Assembly: GCA_037439685.1 (NCBI GenBank)
Contig: JBBIVO010000022.1
Location: 1 to 23,428, forward strand
Source: JAGTRB01 sp037439685
Lineage (GTDB): Archaea; Thermoproteota; Bathyarchaeia; TCS64
Direction: 5' to 3'
Length of the DNA: 23,428 bases
In this document: positions 7,546 to 13,433 of the stretch, piece after piece
How the letters are laid out: every line of letters starts with the position of its first letter
Numbering within the stretch: position 1 is the stretch's first letter
The notes under the pieces: model-generated
What the model was told of the DNA's origin: nothing
Databases searched by the model: none
Seen by the model: the letters and a program-made list of their open reading frames with translations, nothing else
Program-made: the position numbers and the translations under genes

Positions 7546-8391
7546 TTAATCCCCTCTTTCCATGCTGTTTGAATTTGGTCTCTTGGAGATCCCAGGCCTC
7601 TCAGGTATGATTGATACACCTTCAAATATACATCTATATCCTAACTTTATTAGACTCATATTTTTTGCCGATGCCTCTTCATCTAGTTCCCAATCATAAC
7701 CCCTAATTATAACCACTGGTATGCGTTCAGTCGTCTGTCCGATGGCCAATTCAGCAGCCGCCGCGATCTCATCACCAACCGCCTGCATCTTGAACCTCAA
7801 CCTATAACCATAGGAATCAAATTTACCCTTATAGTCTACCACCGGATTAAAACCTGATAATCCTATAGCCATATCTATTTGAGCATATCTATGGGGTCTA
7901 CTATAAGTGTCACTGATAACAACTGCGATCTTCTTGAAACCGCATACTTCAATGATCCTATCTCTAATTTTCTTAGCTGCAATGTCCGGCTCCCTTGGAA
8001 GGAGGGCGCAGATCTCCTCGCTCCCAGCCACATTGGACCTGTCCACACCGGCATTCAAGCATACGTGGCCGAAATGGGTCTCGGTGATGATGAATGGAGG
8101 CCTCACATATAGAACCCTCTTGGCCTCACGCAGGATCACCTCGACGAACCTGGGATCCTTGCCGGTCATCTCCCCGATCTCCCTCGCCCTCTCACTGGGC
8201 GTGATCGACCTTAAATCTACGATGAGGCCCTCAGCCTTACTGACGATCTTATGGGTAACAACGATGATATCCCCCTCTTTAATCCCAGTCCCCTCTCTTA
8301 GAGCAGCTTCATAGATAAGCCTTCCAACATCATCGCCTGCCTTAACCTCGGGAATAGTGCTTAAACCAATGATCTCGATTTTAACTGTCAA
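7546..8391 (-). CDS. cofE: Coenzyme F420-0:L-glutamate ligase
   Basis: CofE adds gamma-linked glutamates to F420-0 using GTP, finishing coenzyme F420. The 281-residue protein shows the family landmarks in order: an N-terminal GLSTIPEVKAGDD, the GDIIVVTHKIVSKAEG strand, ITETHFGHVCLNAGVDRSNV, and VVISDTYSRPHR. The C-terminal part holds AELAIGQTTERIPVVIIRGY. The start is TTG at 8391, supported by GGTGAT a few bases upstream; a TATA-like TTTAAA lies near 8424-8430. The gene stands alone and faces archease. Its two ends are richer in A/T than its middle, unlike its neighbours. The presence of cofE indicates F420-dependent redox metabolism in this organism. Confidence 0.95.
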   Translation of the reverse strand: MTVKIEIIGLSTIPEVKAGDDVGRLIYEAALREGTGIKEGDIIVVTHKIVSKAEGLIVDLRSITPSERAREIGEMTGKDPRFVEVILREAKRVLYVRPPFIITETHFGHVCLNAGVDRSNVAGSEEICALLPREPDIAAKKIRDRIIEVCGFKKIAVVISDTYSRPHRYAQIDMAIGLSGFNPVVDYKGKFDSYGYRLRFKMQAVGDEIAAAAELAIGQTTERIPVVIIRGYDWELDEEASAKNMSLIKLGYRCIFEGVSIIPERPGISKRPNSNSMERGD

Positions 8392-8488
8392 TCAATCACC
8401 AAAAACAGACTGAAAAACCGATTTAAAACAATTTCTAAATAAAGACTTGAGGAATCAGAGATTGATAGCGAAAAGGAGAGCCCCCTTC

Positions 8489-8512
8489 TCAATCGGCCTT
8501 GAAGCCGATTGA
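8489..8512. terminator. Perfect 9-bp hairpin in the cofE upstream gap
   Basis: TCAATCGGC, a six-base loop CTTGAA, and GCCGATTGA form a perfect 9-bp stem, followed on the plus strand by GCCTTTTAAG. It lies between the end of the terminase remnant (8686) and the start of cofE (8391), both on the minus strand. It could end leftward transcription or be the relic of a mobile element end. The rest of 8392-8685 holds the cofE promoter and otherwise no gene that I can see. Confidence 0.4.
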
Positions 8513-8685
8513 GCCTTTTAAGTCCATCGAATCTTTCATCTCAGTTGACTGGTCGAATTTGAGGGCGGTTGTATGGTGATCTAAAGGGAGCAGCTAAGAT
8601 GGGAAAACCAGCAAAACAGCCATATTTTGACCAACCAACCATTTCACATAGATGACGAAATCAAGCGGACTTAACCCTACGCCTA

Positions 8686-8934
8686 TCACTGAGTAGATAA
8701 AGCCTCGCTCTTAACTCCAACTGATGTGGCTGTTCTTCTCAGCTGTTTTAGGCAATAGAGGAAGGCGTACCAGAGGAGCTTGGCCATCCCGTTGAAGGTT
8801 TTGCCCGTCTGGCGGGCCTGCAGAAGCGCGATGAAGTGGCTCTCATCGCGGAGGAAGGGCCACATGTACCGGGAGGATTCATAGCCCAGCCAGCCCCTGC
8901 AGAACTCCACGGGGTCCTCGGGAACCTGCCCCAT
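8686..8934 (-). pseudogene. Truncated viral terminase large-subunit-like ATPase
   Basis: The reading frame preserves only the N-terminal end of a large terminase-type ATPase: EDPVEFCRGWLGYES, then PFLRDESHFIALLQARQTGKT, where ARQTGKT is a Walker A motif, then NGMAKLLWYAF. A full protein would run for about 400 or more residues with Walker B and nuclease domains; here similarity stops near 8752 and the frame closes about 22 codons later in sequence belonging to a short repeat. A longer frame opens at 8982, but the ATG at 8934, 14 nt after the upstream stop with GAGAG before it, is the more likely original start. It is a remnant of an integrated virus or provirus. Homology is judged by motif and layout only. 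Confidence 0.7.
8696..8752 (+). repeat. Degenerate short repeat, copy 1
   Basis: Copy 1 of a roughly 50-bp degenerate repeat. It shares GCTCTTAACT and TGTGGCTG, in the same order and spacing, with copy 2 at 10601, and GCTCTTAACT with inverted copy 3 at 10772-10825. It starts exactly where the terminase remnant loses its similarity. On the minus strand it encodes a run with KQLRRTATSVGVKSEA. Confidence 0.45.
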
Positions 8935-8947
8935 CTCTCGGTTGGAG

Positions 8948-9256
8948 TCAAGCGATTCCAGCTCGCCTCTTCGCCCTCTCAATCAGGTCCCTCAGCCTTT
9001 GCATGTCCTCGTTGAGGCGCACCTCATCAAAGCTGTTGGAGAAGCTGTTGATCACCTGGGCTATGTAGCCCGCAATCCTCAGCCACTCCTCACGGTTCTC
9101 GACGGCCCTCGACTGGGCCATCGCGGCGGCGTGGTTGAAGAGCCCCTCAAGCTGGTTGATCAGCTTCACCCTCAGCTCCTGGGTCTTCAGCTCACTGAAC
9201 CTGAGCAACCCAGAGAGCCTATCTTCAGTTATCGTGATACGCTCCCGCTTCACCAT
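8948..9256 (-). CDS. Small helical protein preceding terminase remnant
   Basis: A 102-residue, charged, mostly helical protein that I do not recognise. Residues 5-20 (ERITITEDRLSGLLRF) look like a short N-terminal strand and helix, and the rest is amphipathic helix, ending in a coiled-coil-like stretch with RLRDLIERAKRR. The frame runs to 9277, but the ATG at 9256 lies about 25 nt from the TATA element and is preferred. Its place directly ahead of a terminase large-subunit remnant is where a small terminase subunit or packaging adaptor would be encoded; that role is inferred only from position. The gene itself looks intact and has an elaborate promoter. Confidence 0.65.
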   Translation of the reverse strand: MVKRERITITEDRLSGLLRFSELKTQELRVKLINQLEGLFNHAAAMAQSRAVENREEWLRIAGYIAQVINSFSNSFDEVRLNEDMQRLRDLIERAKRRAGIA

Positions 9257-9264
9257 AAAAACCC

Positions 9265-9298
9265 CATTACAATGCATATTTAATGACCATTATAATGC
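9265..9298 (-). promoter_or_regulatory. TATA box bracketed by two palindromic operators
   Basis: CATTACAATGC (9265-9275) and CATTATAATGC (9288-9298) are near-identical direct repeats, and each contains a 10-bp palindrome (perfect in the second, one mismatch in the first). They are 23 bp apart centre to centre, about two helical turns, and the TATA element (ATTAAATAT on the minus strand) lies between them. A dimeric repressor bound at both would block TBP access and the transcription start of the gene at 9256. Confidence 0.55.
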
Positions 9299-9301
9299 AA
9301 A

Positions 9302-9726
9302 ATTTTTGGTTATTCTAACGATCATTCAGACCACCATTAAAGATCTACCCCCTCCCCTCTCCCGGGGTGGCCTGGGGAAGGTTCAGCCTCAGCCTCCCCA
9401 GCCTCAAAAATTTGACAGGTATGAGGAGGCTCCCCTCCGCCACATCCATATGAATCTTGAGCACATGCATCACATCCTAGTATGGCGTTATGCCCCGCCC
9501 AGAAAGGTGCATGGATATGATGGTTATCTTGCTGTCCTGCCTCTATCCGAAGACTTGAGCCTCAGTAAGCCTGCTCGCGAGAAGTTTGACCCTCGAGTGG
9601 CGGAGCTTGTATGCGCTTCTTGAGGTCGGCCTTCTCAGCCCTTAGCAACCTACCTCAGAAACGTGGATCTCTAAAGCTTCCCACACCATCCGTTAAAGGA
9701 AGAGGTGTATCTATTTACTTGTGGTT
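9302..9726. other. Gap without a supportable gene
   Basis: Between the operator region and the tRNA I see no gene I can defend. One plus-strand frame stays open to 9623 and has an internal ATG at 9452, giving 57 codons with WRYAPPRKVHGYDGY, but it has no ribosome site and no recognisable family. It may be decayed coding sequence from the same integrated element as the terminase remnant. Confidence 0.5.
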
Positions 9727-9811
9727 TGGCGCCGCGGAAGGGATTTGAACCCTTGAGGCTCGAGGCCACTGGTTTTCGAGACCAGCCCAATCACCACTCT
9801 GGCACCGCGGC
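9727..9811 (-). tRNA. tRNA-Ser(CGA) with encoded CCA
   Basis: The minus strand folds into a class II tRNA. The acceptor stem pairs GCCGCGG with CCGCGGC. The anticodon stem pairs CTGGT with ACCAG around loop CTCGAAA, giving anticodon CGA (plus-strand 9776-9778). A long variable arm includes GGC/GCC pairing, and the T arm is AAGGG, TTCAAAT, CCCTT. The discriminator is G and CCA is encoded at the 3' end (9727-9729). There is no intron. The 3' end faces the terminase remnant, the usual side for elements integrated at tRNA genes. Confidence 0.96.
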
Positions 9812-9839
9812 CCCATAATTTGGGCAGAATTCTCCCTTT

Positions 9840-10511
9840 TTAGTCTTCTCCGTGTAGGAGCCTGCGGACCTCCTCGACGCCCCCCTCAGCCTTGGCCTTG
9901 AGGATCCTGAAGGCCTCTCTCGAAGACCTGGGCTTGGCATCCTCTCCAGCGGTTTCTAGAAGGTACTCCGCGGCCTTCTGGACCCTCCTGTTCAACTCTG
10001 AGTCGGCGTAGTCCGCCATGCTGACTATCAGCGCCTCGATGGTCCTCGGGCTGATGGGGCTCGCCTCCCCATGGTGGGATGCCACAACGTGGATCAGGTC
10101 TAGGGGGTACCCCAACCTATACATCTCAGCGACGAGGAGGGTTAGGTGGTCTATCCGCTCCCCTAGAGGGGATGAGCCGAATCCCCCCTTCCTGTCCTGG
10201 GTGTATACGTATCGCTTCATGGCGTCGTGGGTTAGGGCCCCTGCTAGGACCAGGTCCCTATCCACCTCACATCCGTAGACCTCCTCAACTATCTCGCTCA
10301 GGGCCTTGGCCAGCCTGGCGACGGCGATGGTATGCTCCAATAGGCCTCCACTATATGGATGGTGTACTCTGGAGCCCGCCGGGGCCTCATCCAAGGCAAG
10401 CCTCTCCCCCTCGAACTTGATGCTTGGCTCTTTGAGGAGACGCCTCACCATACGCCTTAACTTCTTGTCCCTTATCATCTCTACTAAGCTCTCTATCCTC
10501 TCCATTATCAT
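9840..10511 (-). CDS. HD-domain metal-dependent phosphohydrolase
   Basis: The 223-residue protein carries an HD phosphohydrolase domain. Metal ligands can be placed at H50/H51 in RVHHPYSGGLLEH, H60, the H95-D96 doublet in GALTHDAMKR, the HH pair in VVASHHGE, and an aspartate in VSMADYADSE. The GGLLEHT arrangement resembles bacterial YhaM-type HD domains and the archaeal MptB family, an Fe(II)-dependent 7,8-dihydroneopterin 2',3'-cyclic phosphate phosphodiesterase of pterin synthesis. The second match is from memory and not decisive. Two ATG codons at 10511 and 10505 are possible starts, with no strong ribosome site; the message may be leaderless. It lies 28 bp upstream of the tRNA gene on the same strand and may be transcribed with it. 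Confidence 0.85.
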   Translation of the reverse strand: MIMERIESLVEMIRDKKLRRMVRRLLKEPSIKFEGERLALDEAPAGSRVHHPYSGGLLEHTIAVARLAKALSEIVEEVYGCEVDRDLVLAGALTHDAMKRYVYTQDRKGGFGSSPLGERIDHLTLLVAEMYRLGYPLDLIHVVASHHGEASPISPRTIEALIVSMADYADSELNRRVQKAAEYLLETAGEDAKPRSSREAFRILKAKAEGGVEEVRRLLHGED

Positions 10512-10600
10512 GGAACCACGCGAATTTGACTCTAATAAGACGAATTCTCACATAAACTTATCTCGACGTGGGGGGATTTTCCAGCCCTTCGCTCCACAAT

Positions 10601-10655
10601 AAAAGCGATAGCTCTTAACTACGAATATTGTGGCTGCCTCTTTAGCCTGTTTGGG
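10601..10655 (+). repeat. Degenerate short repeat, copy 2
   Basis: Same orientation as copy 1, sharing GCTCTTAACT and TGTGGCTG with eight intervening bases, then a CTCTTTAGC-like and TGTTT stretch. On the minus strand it encodes KQAKEAATIFVVKS, parallel to KQLRRTATSVGVKS encoded by copy 1, so the conservation may be of protein rather than DNA. Confidence 0.45.
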
Positions 10656-10771
10656 TGTTGCTGGGAAGCCCTTTTCGACGTCTTTATCGGGGATACTTGG
10701 CGTTAGAGCCCAAGCTGGGAGGGGAGCCTAGAAAGGAGCATCAAAGCGCTATGGAGGCTGAAGACGACGAG

Positions 10772-10825
10772 CCAGTGCCGTTAAAGAGACCTGCCAAGAT
10801 CTCAGTTAAGAGCGAAAGCGATAAA
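10772..10825 (-). repeat. Degenerate short repeat, inverted copy 3
   Basis: Inverted relative to copies 1 and 2. On the minus strand it has GCTCTTAACT followed by a CTTGGCAGG and TCTCTTTAAC stretch that aligns with copy 2. The plus strand encodes PLKRPAKISVKSES, again ending in a VKS core. Confidence 0.4.
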
Positions 10826-11101
10826 TCCCCGATTATTTTGATTAACCGCCCTGATAATGCCTCCCAGAAAGGCGGCTGAAGATTTTTCCTGAAACATGGC
10901 TTAAATTGAAGAGGGGATGCGGTCATCTCAGGGGTTCAGATGCATCAAGGGTCATGGCTCGTTCAAACCCCTTTGAGCTGAGATAAGAGGTGGTGAGGCT
11001 GGAAGAGGTGATAGAGGGCCTCTTTAACAATGGCATGATTGTATGAACAGGACCTAAACCGAAGCCTAAATGATGGCTTAGAACAAGAAGGGGGTTTGGC
11101 C

Positions 11102-11467
11102 TCAGAGGGGGAGGAACCGCCTCCACCCCCTCCTCCTCTCTCCCTCTGCCTCCGTCCTCCTCTCCTCCTTCTGCTTATCCTCCTCCTTCGCCTTCTCCTC
11201 CAGCAGCCTCAGGAGCTTCTCCACATTCTCCCTCTTCTCGAAGACTGTGAAGAACTTCTCTCCACCCCTCCCTATCCTCTCCCCGAAGGCTGGGAGGAAG
11301 GGCGAGAGGAAGAAGCGGCCCATCTGCCCTCCTATGTAGGTTAGGGGTTTTATGCTCTCTATGAATAGGATGGCCGCCACATCCATTCCATACCTGTGGA
11401 TCAGGTCGGCGGCCTTCCTGATTATCTCCTCCTCCTCCTCGGGAGACACCTCAACATCCCAGTACAA
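11102..11467 (-). CDS. Small alpha-helical protein, paralogue A
   Basis: A 121-residue protein of unknown function. It begins with an acidic helix (SPEEEEEIIRKAADLI), then a semi-hydrophobic stretch, AAILFIESIKPLTYIGGQMG, and a proline-containing hydrophobic patch, FLSPFLPAFGERIG. It continues into FEKRENVEKLLRLLEEKAKE and ends in a very basic tail. The same order is found in the protein at 12213-12536, so the two are paralogues. I recall small archaeal and bacterial proteins with an ES-KPL-x-G-Q core but no known function. The central region could lie along a membrane. The TTG start at 11467 has GGAGGGG five bases upstream. It reads in the same direction as the membrane protein at 11520, 52 bp away. 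Confidence 0.75.
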   Translation of the reverse strand: MYWDVEVSPEEEEEIIRKAADLIHRYGMDVAAILFIESIKPLTYIGGQMGRFFLSPFLPAFGERIGRGGEKFFTVFEKRENVEKLLRLLEEKAKEEDKQKEERRTEAEGERRRGWRRFLPL

Positions 11468-11519
11468 AAAGCCCCTCCAAAAACTATGTACCGTTCCGAT
11501 TTAAAAGTTATTGAGAGCC

Positions 11520-11918
11520 TTAACCTTCCCTCGGTCTCCTGAGCCTCCTCTTAAGGGAGAGGTAAGCACCTATAAAGCCCCCTACGACGAAGCAGATGAG
11601 GAGTAGAAGGGCCTGGCCGAGGGAGGCCTCAGGGATTATCGAGAGCATCATCATAATTGAGAAGGCCCACTCAGCTGCAGCCAGCCTCAGGGCTACGAGG
11701 AGGAGCCCCTCCTCAGCCCTCCCGCAGACGAGGTAGGAGGCTAGGCATCCCCCAGCGACATATACAATTAGGGAGAGACCTCCAAGGAGAGATGGTGGCA
11801 GGGCCGAAAAGATGCTTGACAGATGGCCTATCGTCATGGTCCAAAGCCATATGGGCCCGTTGGCTAGAAGCGCTCCGGCCATGTAATCGGTGATATTAGG
11901 AGCCCTTCCCGCCTTCAA
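11520..11918 (-). CDS. Four-helix membrane protein, unknown function
   Basis: A 132-residue integral membrane protein with about four transmembrane helices at residues 13-32, 42-63, 73-95 and 100-120, followed by a strongly basic tail (LKRRLRRPREG) that should be cytoplasmic. Glycine-rich helices such as VVGGFIGAYL suggest tight packing. I do not recognise a family. The TTG start at 11918 is supported by a TATA box at 11947-11955, leaving a leader of a few bases; the in-frame ATG at codon 13 is an alternative. It sits between two paralogous small proteins on the same strand, which suggests, but does not prove, a joint role at the membrane. Confidence 0.75.
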   Translation of the reverse strand: MKAGRAPNITDYMAGALLANGPIWLWTMTIGHLSSIFSALPPSLLGGLSLIVYVAGGCLASYLVCGRAEEGLLLVALRLAAAEWAFSIMMMLSIIPEASLGQALLLLICFVVGGFIGAYLSLKRRLRRPREG

Positions 11919-11946
11919 GGATCAGATCACATCAAACCTATTACGT

Positions 11947-11955
11947 TATATAAAT
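11947..11955 (-). promoter_or_regulatory. TATA box of the 11520-11918 gene
   Basis: The minus strand reads ATTTATATA here, an excellent archaeal TATA box about 33 nt before the TTG at 11918. Transcription should begin near 11926. Confidence 0.6.
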
Positions 11956-12070
11956 AAGAACTCGCCCCCAAACCCCTGTACTTAGGGGCCTGAAGGCCTC
12001 AAGAAAGGCTGAAGAAAACCCAAAACTTCGCTAAGGAGGGCTTAAATTGCTTGGATACGGGTTCCAAACC

Positions 12071-12103
12071 TATTTAAATTTAGAGGATATGGCCATATCC
12101 TCT
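12071..12103. promoter_or_regulatory. TATA-like box joined to a perfect 22-bp palindrome
   Basis: TATTTAAATTT (12071-12081) is followed at once by a perfect inverted repeat with half-site AGAGGATATGG and no spacer (12082-12103). It looks like an operator placed at a transcription start, or a hairpin at an RNA 5' end. Reading right, the first ATG is at 12113, opening a 40-codon frame of doubtful reality. The rest of 11919-12212 shows no gene. Confidence 0.45.
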
Positions 12104-12212
12104 TAAACATTCATGCTCCTAGTATGGTGTTTGAAGAGCGAAGGTGCCGCCCCATTGGCTAGGAACAAGCTACAAGGTCATCCTAGTCATCCACTCCACC
12201 GAAAGGGGCCTT

Positions 12213-12536
12213 CTAGGACCCAAACAGCCTTCTAAGTAGACCCCCAATACGCGATCCCTTGGCTCTTCTATCCCTCGCCTCCTCTATCTTCTTCATAAAC
12301 TTCTCCAGGTTCTCAGGCTTCTCCAAGAAGCCCATCAGCCTCTCTCCGGAAGGGCCTAAGAGGATCAGTAAAGGCTGGAGGTGAAGCCTTCCAAGCTGGC
12401 TCCAGACATGGCTCATAGGCCCAAAGGTCTCGAGGAGAAACACCGCCATCGAGTCAAGATTTAGGCTCACTAACCTTTCCGCCATCGAGGAAAGCCACAC
12501 TTCTGTCTCGTCGATCTCTCCATTCAAAACCTTCAA
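12213..12536 (-). CDS. Small alpha-helical protein, paralogue B
   Basis: A 107-residue protein of unknown function related to the one at 11102-11467. Aligned landmarks are MAVFLLETFGPMSHVWSQLG with AAILFIESIKPLTYIGGQMG, a following proline/leucine patch ending in GERL, and FLEKPENLEKFMKKIEEA with the FEKRENVEKLLRLLEEKA stretch. Both end in a basic tail. It lacks the acidic N-terminal helix in the same form. The start is TTG at 12536, about 25 nt from a TATA element, so the mRNA is probably leaderless. The pair flanks a membrane protein. A shared peripheral-membrane role is inferred. Confidence 0.75.
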   Translation of the reverse strand: MKVLNGEIDETEVWLSSMAERLVSLNLDSMAVFLLETFGPMSHVWSQLGRLHLQPLLILLGPSGERLMGFLEKPENLEKFMKKIEEARDRRAKGSRIGGLLRRLFGS

Positions 12537-12557
12537 CTAAGGATATTCTTCTTCCCC

Positions 12558-12567
12558 TTAAATAAAT
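12558..12567 (-). promoter_or_regulatory. TATA element of the 12213-12536 gene
   Basis: The minus strand reads ATTTATTTAA, with G-rich sequence following. Its centre is about 26 nt before the TTG at 12536, which matches leaderless initiation there. Confidence 0.5.
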
Positions 12568-12697
12568 TTTTTGCACTCTACATAATTTATGTCACTTCGA
12601 AAGTCCATGTCTGTGATGAGCAGACTGTGAGATATTATACCATCTCATCGTGAGGTCTTACCTCTAGAGCCTTAATGGATTAACATCTGTTCTTTAT

Positions 12698-12704
12698 AAA
12701 AAAA
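12698..12704 (-). terminator. Oligo-T terminator of the membrane operon
   Basis: On the minus strand a run of seven T residues begins about 16 nt after the stop codon of the last gene of the four-gene membrane operon. It fits a hairpin-free archaeal terminator. Confidence 0.55.
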
Positions 12705-12719
12705 GGGGATTATGATTCC

Positions 12720-13433
12720 TTATAGCGCCCTTGCGCGGCGCATTGCAAATAGTATAGCTATGATTACGAGTATTATGGCTGAGAGTGATTCGAGGGGATA
12801 GGGCTGCAGGTATTGGATGTTCATGGATATGAAGAAGGCCAGTCTCGTCATTATCGTGTTGGCCAGTGTGGCTCCGAAGGCCACCATCATCCCATAGATG
12901 CCTATCTTCATAACGGTGTCATAGACCCTGTAGGTGGTAGTGGGCCTCCCCTCAACAACCCTAGGCGTCACCGTGAATATGAAGTATACGAGGGCGCAGA
13001 GGGTTATCACGACGTGGACCCAGTTGTTCAGGGTTTTTACCGGGTCAGGGGTCCAGAGGGGTAGCAAGACAGCATTTACCTGCCTTATTATGTTCGCCAT
13101 CGGCGCCGTCCTGAAGGCCAGGGCTGTACCTACGGCGAGGGAGATCCCCACGCCATATCGGGCGACCCAGTAATATCTCCTAGAGTACTTGAAGAAGAAG
13201 AGGAGGCCGATTATGATGGCGATTATCAGGTGCATGTTCGCTGTGGGAGCCTTGGTTAATGGTACTAGGGCGGTCTTGTTCAAGCTATCTAGGGATATCC
13301 CTATGGAGTATCCTGCGGCGCATCCCAAGAAGATGTGCTCAGCCAGTCGGTACAGGTAGTTGTCCTTGTATACGAAGCTCCATATCCATATGACTAGGGC
13401 TGCCGATAGCCAGATCTGGAGGGCCTCGATCAT
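12720..13433 (-). CDS. Polytopic membrane protein, last gene of MutL-linked operon
   Basis: A 237-residue integral membrane protein with about seven hydrophobic helices (near residues 4-22, 32-50, 66-82, 90-108, 137-156, 172-192 and 213-231). An NKT and a KAPTANMH stretch mark one loop, and FTVTPRVVEGRPTTTYR marks another. No transporter or enzyme motif is visible. Its ATG overlaps the stop of the upstream gene as ATGA, so the two proteins are almost certainly made together. It is the final gene of the operon 15757 to 12720. Its upstream partner has a TM-alpha/beta-TM design, repeating the pairing seen in the first two genes. Function is unknown. Confidence 0.85.
   Translation of the reverse strand: MIEALQIWLSAALVIWIWSFVYKDNYLYRLAEHIFLGCAAGYSIGISLDSLNKTALVPLTKAPTANMHLIIAIIIGLLFFFKYSRRYYWVARYGVGISLAVGTALAFRTAPMANIIRQVNAVLLPLWTPDPVKTLNNWVHVVITLCALVYFIFTVTPRVVEGRPTTTYRVYDTVMKIGIYGMMVAFGATLANTIMTRLAFFISMNIQYLQPYPLESLSAIILVIIAILFAMRRARAL

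Larger units (their letters stand above)
10512..11101. other. Worn intergenic stretch with repeats and fragments
   Basis: About 590 bp hold no intact gene that I can support. Two copies of the short degenerate repeat face each other (10601-10655 and 10772-10825). On the minus strand a frame without a start codon runs from about 10720 to 10536 and has protein-like composition (for example GFPATPKQAKEAATIF, then VVKSYRFYCGAKGWK), which may be a gene relic. A plus-strand frame at 10655-10879 contains copy 3. From 10880 to 11100 I see nothing. Confidence 0.5.

Noticed and set aside
9135..9623. 162-codon plus-strand ORF
   Set aside because: Its first half is antisense to the intact gene at 8948-9256 and runs across that gene's promoter; the second half has no ribosome site or recognisable domain.
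9727..9811. attB/attL duplication of the tRNA 3' end
   Set aside because: I looked for a second copy of the tRNA 3' sequence in the window on the provirus side and found none, so no attachment site is claimed.
10655..10879. 74-codon plus-strand ORF
   Set aside because: No ribosome site or known domain, and it is made of the inverted repeat copy 3; kept only as repeat evidence.
11039..11344. 101-codon plus-strand ORF
   Set aside because: It is antisense to paralogue A and consists of leucine/proline runs that mirror that gene's codons.
12113..12235. 40-codon plus-strand ORF behind the 22-bp palindrome
   Set aside because: No ribosome site, no family, and it runs into the 3' end of paralogue B; a noncoding transcript is as likely.
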